From RGDT01 sp964630925 (GTDB lineage Bacteria > Planctomycetota > Planctomycetia > Gemmatales > Gemmataceae): 40,328 bases of DNA. A program made the position numbers and the translations under genes. The notes beneath the pieces are model-generated. The model was not told where the DNA came from and ran no database searches. It saw only the letters and a list, made by a program, of their open reading frames with translations. Position 1 is the first letter of the stretch, and the number at the start of each line of letters is the position of its first letter. Below, in pieces: positions 1 through 8,611 of this stretch. The stretch lies in the NCBI GenBank assembly GCA_964630925.1, contig CAZVZK010000092.1, forward strand, positions 1-40,328, read 5' to 3'.

Positions 1-795
1 GACACGCTCCTCATGGTGATGGAGAACGACCCCGCCCCGCCCTCCCTCCTCAACCCGCGCATCGACCCCGACCTCGAGACCATCTGCCTCAAGTGCCTCG
101 CCCGCGACCCCGCCGACCGCTACCCCAGCGCCGCCGACCTCGCCGACGACCTCGGCCGCTACCTCGCCGGCGAGCCCATCACCGCCCGCAGCCTGAACAT
201 GATGGAGTACATCGGGCGCTCGCTGGAGCGCAGCCAGTTCGACGTGGAGTTCCGCCCCTACGGCAACATGCTCCTCATCTTCGCCGCCATCGTGTTCGTG
301 ACTCAGTCCCTCACCCAGTACGCCATGCTCGCCCGCCTGCCGGTGGCGTTCATCGTCGCCACCCACTTCCTCAAGTTCGCCCTGCTGGTCGTCACCCTGT
401 GGTGGCACCGCCCGCAGGGGCTGCTGCCCACCTCGACGGCGGAGCGGCAGATGTGGTCCATCTGGATGGGCTACCTGCTGGCTTGCACCACGGCCGGGCC
501 GTACGCCCAGGTGCTCTTCGGCGTCGAGGCCATGAACCAAGGCAAGATCTATGCCATCTTCTGCTCGATGACGGGCATGGCCTTTTTCTTCCTGGGGGCC
601 AGCTACTGGGGACAGTGCTACGCCATCGGCGGAGGGTTCTTCCTGCTGGGGGCCTACCTCGCCTATCACCCGACCTACGGGGCCATCATCTTCGGCATCG
701 CCTGGACCCACGCCCTGTTGCTGATCGGCCTGCGCCTGCGCTCGATGGACGCCCCCCCGCAAACCGCCGGCCCTCCCGCAACGTCTTCGTCATAG
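1..795 (+). CDS. C-terminal part of a membrane-anchored serine/threonine protein kinase
   Basis: The frame is open from the first base, so the gene starts upstream of the window. The visible start is the end of a Hanks-type kinase C-lobe: a DLETICLKCLARDP segment followed by RYPSAADLADDLGRYL, the signature of planctomycete and myxobacterial Ser/Thr kinases. A linker (GEPITARSLNMMEYIGRS) leads into a hydrophobic C-terminal half with about six predicted membrane spans, roughly window residues 87-107, 115-137, 155-175, 185-203, 206-222 and 224-244, and a short polar tail. The catalytic loop and ATP site lie outside the window and cannot be checked. The usual planctomycete kinase carries WD40 or TPR repeats here, so the multi-pass membrane domain is less common. 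Its TAG stop (793-795) overlaps the left arm of an inverted repeat. The kinase assignment is firm; the role of the membrane domain is unknown. Confidence 0.9.
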   Translation, partial: DTLLMVMENDPAPPSLLNPRIDPDLETICLKCLARDPADRYPSAADLADDLGRYLAGEPITARSLNMMEYIGRSLERSQFDVEFRPYGNMLLIFAAIVFVTQSLTQYAMLARLPVAFIVATHFLKFALLVVTLWWHRPQGLLPTSTAERQMWSIWMGYLLACTTAGPYAQVLFGVEAMNQGKIYAIFCSMTGMAFFFLGASYWGQCYAIGGGFFLLGAYLAYHPTYGAIIFGIAWTHALLLIGLRLRSMDAPPQTAGPPATSSS

Positions 796-954
796 GGGTC
801 AGGGGTGAGGGGTCAGGGGTCAGTCAGAATGTGAACAGCCAGGAGAAGACCCCGGCCCGACCCCCTGTATCGGTTCTTGTCTTGGCCGTTCACTGGCTGT
901 TCACTTGTCTTCTTTGCTTTCTTACTGACCGCTGATCCCTCACCCCTGACCCCT
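794..954. repeat. Long inverted repeat filling the intergenic gap (hairpin A, GGGGTCA words)
   Basis: The left arm 794-824 and right arm 924-954 are 31 nt each and pair with two mismatches. Each arm is a near-tandem run of the word GGGGTCA or its complement. A second nested pair, 831-842 with 893-904 (GTGAACAGCCAG), is perfect. The left arm begins inside the TAG stop of the kinase gene and the right arm ends one base before the GGAGG of the next gene. There is no U-tract, so this is not a textbook terminator, although the RNA would fold strongly. It shares the inner words CTTGTCTTGG and CTGGCTGTT with the other hairpins of the window. Confidence 0.85.
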
Positions 955-963
955 GGAGGAAGT

Positions 964-3900
964 ATGAGGGCCGCACTCTTCGTCCTGGCGCTGGCGGCGC
1001 CCGCCTTCGCCGCCGCCCCGGCCACGCCCGGCCTCGCCCCCCGCGCCCTCGCCGTGCTGGAGGCCCACTGCCACAAGTGCCACGGCAAGGACGGCTCCGT
1101 CGAGGGCGGCCTGAACTTCATCCTCGACCGCGAGAAGCTCGTCGCCCGCCGCAAGATCGTCCCCGGCGACCCCGCCGCCTCGCCCCTCCTCAAACGCGTC
1201 CTCTCCGGACGCATGCCCCCCGCCACCGAGAAGCACCGCCCCTCGCCGGCGGAAGTAGCCGCCCTGCGCGAGTGGATCGCCGCCGGCGCCCCCGCCCTGA
1301 CGCCGAAACGCGAGCCCGTGCTGATCTCCGAGGCCCGCGTGCAGGAGTGGGTGCTGTCCGACCTGGAGACCCTCCCACGCCGCGAACGCCGCTTCACACG
1401 CTACTTCAGCCTCGTCCCCCTGGCCAACGCCGGCGCGGGCCCCGATGAATTACGCACCCAGGCCAAGGCCCTCACCAAGCTCCTCAACAGCCTGTCCTGG
1501 CACCCCAGGATCCGCATCCCCGAGGCCGTCGGCCCCGGCGGCCTCCTCCTCCGCATCGACCTCCGCGACCTCGTCTGGGACTCCGCCCTGTGGAACCGCG
1601 TCCTCCTCGATTACCCCTACGGCGTCGTCGTCGATACCGCCGTCTCGCGCGCCGTCCTCGTCAACACCGCCACGCGCCTCCCCGTCGTCCGCGCCGACTG
1701 GTTCGTCGCCACGGCCTCGCGCGCCCCCATGTACTACGACCTCCTTCAGATGCCGGGCAACCTCGGCGACCTGGAGAAGCAGCTCCGCGTCGATTCCGCC
1801 CTCAACATCCAGCAGGAGCGCGTCGCCCGCGCGGGGTTCAACGGCTCCGGCGTCTCCCGAAACAACCGCGTCCTCGAACGCCACGACGCCATGAACGGCG
1901 CCTACTGGCGCTCCTACGACTTCGAGGCCGTCCCCCAGAACCTCATCGAACGCAACCTCCTCCTCCCCGACCGCCGCAACATCTTCGCCTACCCGCTGGG
2001 GCCGGGCCTCGGCGACGCAGGCTTCCAGCACGCCGGCGGCGAGGCCATCTTCAACCTGCCCAACGGCCTGCAGGCGTACTACCTCGTCAACGCCAACAAC
2101 CAGCGCATCAACAAGGGCCCCACCGAGATCGTCAGCGACGCCCGCCGCCCCGATCGGGCAGTAGAAGCCGGCCTGTCCTGCATGCACTGCCACGCCACCG
2201 GCATCCTCCCCAAGGACGACCAGATCGCCCCCCACGTCCGCAAGAACCGCAAGGCCTTCGCCCGCCGCGACGCCGACCTCGCCGAGGCCCTGTACGTCCC
2301 CCCGGCGAAGATGCGCAAGCTCATGGAGGAGGACGCCAAACGCCACCGCGACGCCGTCGAGAAGACCGGCAACAAGGCCACCGCCGCCGAGGTGGTCCTG
2401 GCCATGACGCTGCGCCACGAGGCGGACGTGGACCTCGCCACCCTCGCCGCCGAGGTGGGCGTCAAGCCGGAAGAGCTGTCGCCCAAGCTGACGGCCACGG
2501 AGAACCTGTCTCGCAACCTGGGCGCCCTCAAGGTGGCCGGGGCGACGGTGTCGCGCCAGGTGGTCGTGCAGGCGTTCGGCGACCTCGTCAAGGAGCTGCG
2601 TCTCGGCGTCGTCTTCCAGCCGGGGGTGGGCGGCGAGAACCTGCCCGACGGCACCGGCGAGGCCGACCCGCTCGAGGCCCTCTCCAGCCCCGCGAACGCC
2701 GCCGCCTTCACCCCCGACCGCAAGCTATGCGTGGTGGCCAGTAACGACCGCTCCGTGCGCATCATCGACGTGCAGACCGGACGCGACCTCCGCCGCTGTG
2801 TCGGCCACACGGCGAGTGTATGGGCCGTCGCCGTCTCGCCCGACGGCACACAGATCCTCTCCGGCGGCAAGGACGGCACCGTGCGCCTCTGGGAGGTGGA
2901 GACCGCCCGCGAGCTGGCGAAGCTGGAAGGCCATCTCGACCTCGTGTCGGCGGTGGCCTTCTCCCCCGACGGCAAGAAGGCCCTCTCGGCGAGCTACGAC
3001 GGCGAGGTGATCCTCTGGGACCTGGCGCGCCAGCAGAAGGACGCCGGCTTCGCCCAGCCGGGGGCCGTCCCCTACCCCCACGCCGCCGACATCTCCGCCG
3101 ACGGCAAGACATTCCTCGTCTCCAGCGAGAAGCACGTCCTCGTCATGGAGCCCAACGGCAGGCTGCGCATGAAGGTCACCTGCCACCACGGCTGGGTCAC
3201 GTCGGCCCGCTTCGTCGGCAACAAGGTGCTGTCCACCGCCGACGACGGCTCCGCCCGCCTCTGGGACGCCGTCACCGGCAAGGAGGAGCGCGCCCTCGTC
3301 GGCCACACCGGCCCCGTCCTCTCGGCCACGATGGGCGATGCCGGCGTCCTGACGTGCGGCGCCGACGCCACGCTGCGCCTGTGGGAAGGTAAGCCTTCCC
3401 CACGTATCTTCCGCAAGCACGAGGCGGGCGTGGTGGCCGCGGTGTTCTCCGCCAACGAACGGTTCACGCTGTCGGTGAGCCGCGACGCCGTCGTGCATCC
3501 GTGGGCCATCGGCAAGGGCAAGACGGTGCCGCCGCCGCCCGTCACCACGGAGAAACCGCCCGACGAGATCAAGGAGCGCCCCGCCCTGCGCCCCGAGGCG
3601 ACGTTCCCCGTGGGCGGCAACGTGGGCCGCCTCCTGCTGACGCCGGACGGCAAGTGGCTGTTCTACCTCGACCGCACGTCGGGAAAGGTGGGCCGCCTCG
3701 ACGCGCCCCTGATGCGCCGCGCCACCTTCCCGCCCATCGAGGCCGACGAGATCGAGCTGCACCCCGAGGGCGGCCTCGCCGTGCTGCACGGCGGCAAGCT
3801 GCGCCGCGTCACCTCCGTGGCGCAGCACCCGCCGACGGATGCGCCGCGCGGCTGGTCCCTGGCGGCGGGCGGCAACAACCTGTTCGTCGGCGAGGACGCC

Positions 3901-4488
3901 GAGGAGTGGGGCGACGTGTTCGCGTACCCCGCCGAGGGCAAGCCGTCGAAGATCGGCACGGCGTGGCGGCGCTCGTCCCTGAAGTCATTCGCGGACGGCA
4001 AGTCTTTGTTCGTGTCATCCAACGGCGTCGTCCCCGGCACCTTCGAGCGCTGGACGCTCCAGCCGCGATCCGACGCCGCCGTGACGAAGGCGGCGGCGGA
4101 CAAGCTGGCGCTGGGCGGCGGCTTCGAGCTGACGGCGGACGGCAAGTTCGCCGTCCTGCGCACCGGCGCCGTGCTGCGCCTGGGCGACGAGATCACGGCG
4201 GCGGCCCGCGTCGAGCCGCACCTCGCCGCCGCGGTGGACGTGGAAGGCGGCCGCGCGTGGCTCCTGCCGCGCGAAGGCGGATTGGCCGAATACTCGTACC
4301 CCGACTGGCGCGAGCGGAGGCGGTGGCGTCTGCCGCTGGCGGCCTACGCCGTGGCGCTGGACGCGAAGGGCCGGCGGCTGTACGTGGCCGGCTTCGACGC
4401 GCGGTCGGCGGCGGACCGCCCCCGTGCGAAGGGCCACGGCGACATCCACGCCTACGACCTGACGGCCTTCTACAAGACGAGACGATGA
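964..4488 (+). CDS. Secreted di-haem cytochrome c fused to WD40 repeats
   Basis: A protein of 1174 residues. The start at 964 is chosen because GGAGG lies 5 nt upstream and a clear signal peptide follows (MRAALFVLALAAPAFA); an earlier in-frame start would translate the upstream inverted repeat. Residues 24-115 resemble the planctomycete cytochrome domain with haem motif CHKCH (36-40), followed by an RMPP segment typical of these proteins. A second CxxCH, CMHCH, lies at 406-410. From about residue 575 there are WD40 repeats with GHTASVWAVAVSPDG-type and DGTVRLWEV-type blades, and a less regular second propeller fills the C-terminal third. Such proteins are exported and are thought to couple electron transfer to substrate binding or scaffolding, but no substrate can be named. 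The gene faces a convergent gene across a strong terminator. Confidence 0.9.
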   Translation: MRAALFVLALAAPAFAAAPATPGLAPRALAVLEAHCHKCHGKDGSVEGGLNFILDREKLVARRKIVPGDPAASPLLKRVLSGRMPPATEKHRPSPAEVAALREWIAAGAPALTPKREPVLISEARVQEWVLSDLETLPRRERRFTRYFSLVPLANAGAGPDELRTQAKALTKLLNSLSWHPRIRIPEAVGPGGLLLRIDLRDLVWDSALWNRVLLDYPYGVVVDTAVSRAVLVNTATRLPVVRADWFVATASRAPMYYDLLQMPGNLGDLEKQLRVDSALNIQQERVARAGFNGSGVSRNNRVLERHDAMNGAYWRSYDFEAVPQNLIERNLLLPDRRNIFAYPLGPGLGDAGFQHAGGEAIFNLPNGLQAYYLVNANNQRINKGPTEIVSDARRPDRAVEAGLSCMHCHATGILPKDDQIAPHVRKNRKAFARRDADLAEALYVPPAKMRKLMEEDAKRHRDAVEKTGNKATAAEVVLAMTLRHEADVDLATLAAEVGVKPEELSPKLTATENLSRNLGALKVAGATVSRQVVVQAFGDLVKELRLGVVFQPGVGGENLPDGTGEADPLEALSSPANAAAFTPDRKLCVVASNDRSVRIIDVQTGRDLRRCVGHTASVWAVAVSPDGTQILSGGKDGTVRLWEVETARELAKLEGHLDLVSAVAFSPDGKKALSASYDGEVILWDLARQQKDAGFAQPGAVPYPHAADISADGKTFLVSSEKHVLVMEPNGRLRMKVTCHHGWVTSARFVGNKVLSTADDGSARLWDAVTGKEERALVGHTGPVLSATMGDAGVLTCGADATLRLWEGKPSPRIFRKHEAGVVAAVFSANERFTLSVSRDAVVHPWAIGKGKTVPPPPVTTEKPPDEIKERPALRPEATFPVGGNVGRLLLTPDGKWLFYLDRTSGKVGRLDAPLMRRATFPPIEADEIELHPEGGLAVLHGGKLRRVTSVAQHPPTDAPRGWSLAAGGNNLFVGEDAEEWGDVFAYPAEGKPSKIGTAWRRSSLKSFADGKSLFVSSNGVVPGTFERWTLQPRSDAAVTKAAADKLALGGGFELTADGKFAVLRTGAVLRLGDEITAAARVEPHLAAAVDVEGGRAWLLPREGGLAEYSYPDWRERRRWRLPLAAYAVALDAKGRRLYVAGFDARSAADRPRAKGHGDIHAYDLTAFYKTRR

Positions 4489-4615
4489 CGCGGACGCGTC
4501 ACCGGAGGGGCGCGGCGAGCGGGGCCGCGTGAGCGCCCCGAGTGGAGCGTCAGCGGCTCGTTGACGAAATGGACAAGACGGAGCGGTGACGCCGCCCATC
4601 TCGCCGGAATGCATT

Positions 4616-4678
4616 GAAGGGCCGGCCCCCGCCACGCGGGGGCCGGCCCTTCTCGATGATGCCCCGTCAGGGCGGGGC
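4616..4678. terminator. Bidirectional terminator, two hairpins
   Basis: 4616-4632 pairs perfectly with 4636-4652, giving a 17-bp stem closed by a 3-nt CAC loop. A second 6-bp stem, GCCCCG with CGGGGC, follows at 4661-4666 and 4673-4678. They lie between the convergent genes ending at 4488 and 4684. The first stem ends in TTCTC rather than a pure T run, so factor-independent termination is likely in function but the tail is weak. It differs from the long word-built inverted repeats elsewhere: it is short and perfect with a tiny loop. Confidence 0.8.
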
Positions 4679-4683
4679 GTCGG

Positions 4684-5787
4684 TCACTTGATGCGTTCGA
4701 GTCCGGAGGGGGCGACCAGGCCGACGTCATCGCCCTTGAGGCGCTTCCAGGTGCCCGTCATCTTGTCGGCCGACACCAGGGTCAGCTCGAAGAGGGTGAA
4801 GTCGTTCACGTTGATCGTCACCTTGTCGCCCTCCTGCTTCCACTCCGCCTTGATCGCCTCGCCGTTCCAGAGGAGCTTGCCGCCGGCCTGCAGCTCGATC
4901 ACCGTCGAGGTGCCGGGGAACTTCCACTTGCTGCCGACGAGGCCGGCCGAGGCGGGGGTGGTGGGCTTCGTGGCCGGGACGATACCCGGACGCGGGCCGG
5001 GGACGACGGCGGGCGGGGTGGAGCCGGGGCCGTCGAGGTCATCCGGCCCGGAGGGGGCGGCCACGTCGGCCTTCTTCATGTTCAACATCGTGCCGACAGG
5101 GGTGGAGTGCATCTTGACCTCGCTGTCCGAGCCGGGCGTGCGCTCCTCGACGGTGCAGATGTCGATGAAGACGACCATCGGGCCGGAGAGGTTCAGGTCC
5201 TTGTCGGCCTCGCTGAGCATCGGCTGGAAGCTGAACGACAGCGGGCCGGAGCGGGCCCCCTCGGGCAGGCGGGTGAACAGCTCCGTCGAGCCCTTCGGCG
5301 TGCGGAAGGTCATGCGCAGCAGGGCCTTGGCCGGCAGCGTCCCGGTGATGTCGAGGTTGACCGTGCCGGTGACGCGCTTCGTCGGGTCGAGGGCCTTGGC
5401 GTCGGCGATCTTCAGGCCCTTGAGGGCGGCCTGGGGCGTGCCGACGAGGTACCAGCGCTTGTGCGGCGTGATGTCGAAGGTGGCGCCGTCCCGGAGCAGC
5501 GCGGACGCCTGTTCGGCGGAGAGCGGCACGGCGTAGAAGCGCCCGGCGAAGACGATGAGCTGGGTGGCCTTGCCCTGCTTCATGACCCCGGCGCCGAAGG
5601 TGGCGACGAGGTCGCTGCCGGCGTCGAGCTTCTCGCGGATGAAGCCGCCGACCTTCTCGTTGCCGCCGGTGTAGTTGGCGGCGACCCAGTCGTTGACGCG
5701 CTTCTTCAGGCCGTCGGTGTTGGCCTGCCCCAGCGAGGCGGCGGCGAGCAGGGCGGCGATGCAGAACGTGAAGGCGTATCGTGCCAT
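4684..5787 (-). CDS. Secreted protein of unknown function
   Basis: A protein of 367 residues starting with a signal peptide (MARYAFTFCIAALLAAASLG). The body, about residues 24-240, is not recognised: it contains a charged N-terminal helix region, a hydrophobic strand-rich stretch (QLIVFAGRFYAVPL) and a region with PEGARSGPLSFSFQP. A proline-rich linker follows at about 245-278. The C-terminal 85 residues, starting SKWKFPGTSTVIELQ, read as alternating strands of a small beta-barrel of the lipocalin-like kind seen at the end of other planctomycete secreted proteins. The gene lies 88 nt downstream of the FhcB homologue on the same strand but has its own ribosome binding site, so co-transcription is possible, not shown. 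No function is assigned. Confidence 0.8.
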   Translation of the reverse strand: MARYAFTFCIAALLAAASLGQANTDGLKKRVNDWVAANYTGGNEKVGGFIREKLDAGSDLVATFGAGVMKQGKATQLIVFAGRFYAVPLSAEQASALLRDGATFDITPHKRWYLVGTPQAALKGLKIADAKALDPTKRVTGTVNLDITGTLPAKALLRMTFRTPKGSTELFTRLPEGARSGPLSFSFQPMLSEADKDLNLSGPMVVFIDICTVEERTPGSDSEVKMHSTPVGTMLNMKKADVAAPSGPDDLDGPGSTPPAVVPGPRPGIVPATKPTTPASAGLVGSKWKFPGTSTVIELQAGGKLLWNGEAIKAEWKQEGDKVTINVNDFTLFELTLVSADKMTGTWKRLKGDDVGLVAPSGLERIK

Positions 5788-5875
5788 GATGAACCCCTTT
5801 GCGGTGTTGCTTGCGGTTGCCGTTCGCCAGCAGGTACGCGGCGGGCACGTCGGCGTGACACGGCCACGGAAGGAA

Positions 5876-7204
5876 TCACCGGCACCGGGCCGCGATCTCC
5901 CGCAGCACCTCGGCGTCGTCGGGGTGCGGCGAAGGCAGGAACGCCCGCAGGCGGATCGGGATGCCGTCCATGCGGTACGCGGTGCCGGGCCGGTGGACGC
6001 CGTAGGCCGCCGTGGTAATCCGCACCGTCGGCTCGATCAGCGCCGCCGCGCCCGCGTTCTCCAGGGCCACGGTGGGGATCTGACGCAGGCGGGCGCGGGC
6101 GGCATCGGGAAAGCGGGCGATCCCTTCACTGCCGACCAGGAGGCAGGCGTCGGCGTCGCCACGCCCCAGCATCGCGTGGGCGGAGAACTCGCCGGGGTTG
6201 TAGCGCGGATACCCGCGTGCGAGGTTGACGCTGAACGGATAGCCCGTCTGCCAGATGAGGACCGTGTCGGCCCCGGTCACGTCGCCGGGGACACGCATGC
6301 GGCGGGCGCAGAAGCGCGTGTGGCTGTTGAGGTCGTGGACGAGCAGCAGCAGCGCCTCGACGTTGTGCTGCCCCGCGCCGGTCATGCTCAGCCCCAGGCC
6401 GAAGAACACCACCCCGTAACGACACGCCTTCATCCGCCCCGCGAGCCGCTCCAGCAGCGGCAGCGGCGCCCCGACATCCCCGCGCACGGGGACGCCGCGG
6501 ACGAGGCAGCGCAGGGCCGTGAGCGCCTCGTAATCCCGCCCCGGCTCGACGGGGAGGAAGAGGTCGGCGTCGGCGGCCGTCGCGGTGCGCTCCACGTCCG
6601 CAACGACCAGGGTGCGGCCGGCGCGGCCACCGGGGACGTGCCGGCCCGTGGGCAGCAGCGAGTAGCGTTCGAGGTGGCGCGGGTGCGTCGTGGCGGGGTC
6701 GGACCCCCAGAAGACGACGAGGTCGGCGCGGTTCTTCGCCTCGCCGAGGGTGCAGGTGGATTCGCCCACCTCCTGGATGGCGACGACGGACGGGGCATGG
6801 CACAGGGAGGCGTCGGTGTCGATGGTCGCCCCGAGGGCCTCCGCCAGGGCGATGGCCGCACGCTGCCCCTCGGTGCTGCTGCGCGACAACCCGTAGACAA
6901 GCGGCGCGTCGGCGGCGGAGAGGATCTCGGCGGCGCGGGCGACGGCGTCGTCGAGGGACGCGGGCCGGCCGTCGATGAGGGCGGCGGGGGCCGCGTGGGT
7001 GTTCTGGGCGAGGAGCCACGGCTCGGCGAGGCGGCAGGCGCCCACGGCCTCCGTGACGCGGCCGCCGTCGACGGTGACGCGCAGGTCGTCGCAGACGCAG
7101 CCGCAGACCGTGCAGGCGATGCTCTCGAAGACCTGCACCCTTGTCGTCCCCTCGTGCGGCGGCGCTCCGGGGCTGATGTAGCCGCGGGCATCGTGTTCGG
7201 CCAT
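5876..7204 (-). CDS. fhcB: Formylmethanofuran dehydrogenase / formyltransferase-hydrolase complex subunit B homologue
   Basis: A protein of 442 residues, matching the FwdB/FmdB/FhcB family of the molybdopterin oxidoreductase superfamily. The N-terminal iron-sulphur type motif CTVCGCVCDD is at residues 31-40, followed by VGACRLAEPWL. SLCHAPSVVAIQEVG places Cys135 where archaeal FwdB has its molybdenum or tungsten ligand, and the family hallmarks CTLGEAKNRADLVVFWGSDP and HPRHLERYS come next. In archaea the subunit acts on C1 units bound to methanofuran; in methylotrophs and planctomycetes FhcB belongs to the tetrahydromethanopterin-linked formaldehyde oxidation route. No other C1-transfer gene is in the window. 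The start at 7204 is chosen because the frame upstream is a shadow of the divergent propeller gene. Family assignment is strong; whether the cofactor is bound is unknown. Confidence 0.88.
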   Translation of the reverse strand: MAEHDARGYISPGAPPHEGTTRVQVFESIACTVCGCVCDDLRVTVDGGRVTEAVGACRLAEPWLLAQNTHAAPAALIDGRPASLDDAVARAAEILSAADAPLVYGLSRSSTEGQRAAIALAEALGATIDTDASLCHAPSVVAIQEVGESTCTLGEAKNRADLVVFWGSDPATTHPRHLERYSLLPTGRHVPGGRAGRTLVVADVERTATAADADLFLPVEPGRDYEALTALRCLVRGVPVRGDVGAPLPLLERLAGRMKACRYGVVFFGLGLSMTGAGQHNVEALLLLVHDLNSHTRFCARRMRVPGDVTGADTVLIWQTGYPFSVNLARGYPRYNPGEFSAHAMLGRGDADACLLVGSEGIARFPDAARARLRQIPTVALENAGAAALIEPTVRITTAAYGVHRPGTAYRMDGIPIRLRAFLPSPHPDDAEVLREIAARCR

Positions 7205-7212
7205 GCCGCCGC

Positions 7213-7218
7213 TACAAT
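7213..7218 (+). promoter_or_regulatory. Probable -10 box for the propeller gene
   Basis: TACAAT stands 35 nt before the chosen ATG at 7253, with no convincing -35 at the right distance. Transcription starting a few bases downstream would exclude the in-frame ATG at 7217, which supports the start at 7253. The box lies just upstream of the divergent fhcB start codon. Confidence 0.4.
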
Positions 7219-7252
7219 GATCCAAGCCCTCCTCACAAGGAACCGTCAAGAG

Positions 7253-8599
7253 ATGCACCTCGCTTTGCTCTGCCTCGCCCTGTCCGCGCCCGCCGAGCCC
7301 GCCGCCTCCGACTGGCCCCAGTGGATGGGGCCGCGGCGTGACGGCGTCTGGCGCGAGGACGGCCTCGTCAAGAAGTTCCCCGCCGGCGGCCCGAAGGAGG
7401 TGTGGCGCGTGCCCATCGGCGGCGGATACGCCGGCCCCGCCGTCGCCGGCGGCAAGGTGTACGTCACCGCCCGCACCCTCGACAAGGGCGAGAGCGACCC
7501 GGAGAACCCGTTCAAGCGGACCAACAGCAAGGGCAAGGAGCAGCTGCACTGCCTCGACGCGAAGACGGGCAAGGAGCTGTGGAAGGACGAGTACGACTGC
7601 AAGTACACCATGTCGTACCCGTGCGGGCCGCGGGCCACGCCCGTCGTCAACGGCGGCAAGGTGTGGACGCTCGGCGGCATGGGCGACATCCGCTGCCTCG
7701 ACGCCGGGACCGGCAAGCTGATCTGGTCGAAGAGCCTCACGAAGGACTACAAGGCGGGCGTGCCGGTCTGGGGCTTCTCGTGCCACCTGCTGCTCGACGG
7801 CGACAACATCATCACCCTCGCCGCCCGCAACCCGGCGGTGATCGCGCTGAACAAGGACACCGGCAAGGAGGTCTGGCGCGCCCTCAAGATCGACAGCGCC
7901 GACATCGGCTACTGCCCCCCGACGATCCTCACCTTCGGCGGCAAGCGGCAGCTGATCATCTGGCACCCCGAGTCGGTGAACGGGCTAGACCCGGCCTCCG
8001 GCAAGACGCTGTGGACGCACGAGTGGAACATCCGGGCCAACCTGACCGTGCCGACGCCGATCAAGTACGGCGAGGACGGCCTGTTCCTGACGGCCTTCTA
8101 CGACGGCTGCCGCATGCTCAAGGTGGGCGCCTCCGGGGCCGAATTGCAGTGGCGGAGCCGGGGCCGCGGCGAGCAGCCGACGCAGACGGACAAGCTGCAC
8201 TCGATCATGCCGACGCCGGTCATCAAGGGCGATCACCTCTACGGCGTCTGCTCCTACGGCGAATTGCGCTGCCTCGACCTGAAGGGCGAGGGCAAGCGTG
8301 TGTGGTCGGAGCTGACCGCCACCGGCGCCGGCAAGAAGCCGGAGCGCTGGGCGAACGCCTTCCTGGTGCCGAACGGCGACAGGTTCGTGATCTTCAACGA
8401 GAAGGGCGAGCTGATCCTGGCGGACCTCACCCCGAAGGGGTACGCGGAGGTGAGCCGGCACAAGATCCTGGAGCCGACGGGCCCGCTGATGGGCTTCGGC
8501 ACGGGACGCAAGGTGGTGTGGTCGCACCCGGCGTTCGCGGGCAAGTGCGTCTTCGCCCGCAACGACAAGGAGATCGTCTGCGTGTCGCTGGCCGAGTGA
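7253..8599 (+). CDS. Secreted PQQ-like beta-propeller protein
   Basis: A protein of 448 residues. MHLALLCLALSAPAEPA is a short signal peptide, and the mature protein begins SDWPQWMGPRRDGVW, the N-terminal signature of the planctomycete PQQ-like propeller family (usually DWPQWRGPNRDG). Propeller blades carry repeated phrases such as LHCLDAKTGKELWKDEYD, IRCLDAGTGKLIWSKSL and VIALNKDTGKEVW, the YVGs-like tryptophan-docking repeats. The family resembles PQQ dehydrogenases and BamB but normally lacks the cofactor-binding residues, so a binding or scaffold role in the periplasm is more likely than catalysis. The start is supported by AAGGA about 11 nt upstream and by the position of the -10 box. 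The gene ends 13 nt before the left arm of hairpin B. Confidence 0.88.
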   Translation: MHLALLCLALSAPAEPAASDWPQWMGPRRDGVWREDGLVKKFPAGGPKEVWRVPIGGGYAGPAVAGGKVYVTARTLDKGESDPENPFKRTNSKGKEQLHCLDAKTGKELWKDEYDCKYTMSYPCGPRATPVVNGGKVWTLGGMGDIRCLDAGTGKLIWSKSLTKDYKAGVPVWGFSCHLLLDGDNIITLAARNPAVIALNKDTGKEVWRALKIDSADIGYCPPTILTFGGKRQLIIWHPESVNGLDPASGKTLWTHEWNIRANLTVPTPIKYGEDGLFLTAFYDGCRMLKVGASGAELQWRSRGRGEQPTQTDKLHSIMPTPVIKGDHLYGVCSYGELRCLDLKGEGKRVWSELTATGAGKKPERWANAFLVPNGDRFVIFNEKGELILADLTPKGYAEVSRHKILEPTGPLMGFGTGRKVVWSHPAFAGKCVFARNDKEIVCVSLAE

Positions 8600-8611
8600 T
8601 CGGAAGAAGAC

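Noticed and set aside
4489..4615. A small gene between the cytochrome-WD40 gene and the terminator
   Set aside because: No start with a ribosome binding site and no coding pattern; only intergenic sequence is seen.
5675..8599. A 974-codon open frame across the fhcB gene and the propeller gene
   Set aside because: Its first 520 codons are arginine-, glycine- and alanine-rich antisense of fhcB; the real gene begins at the signal peptide at 7253.
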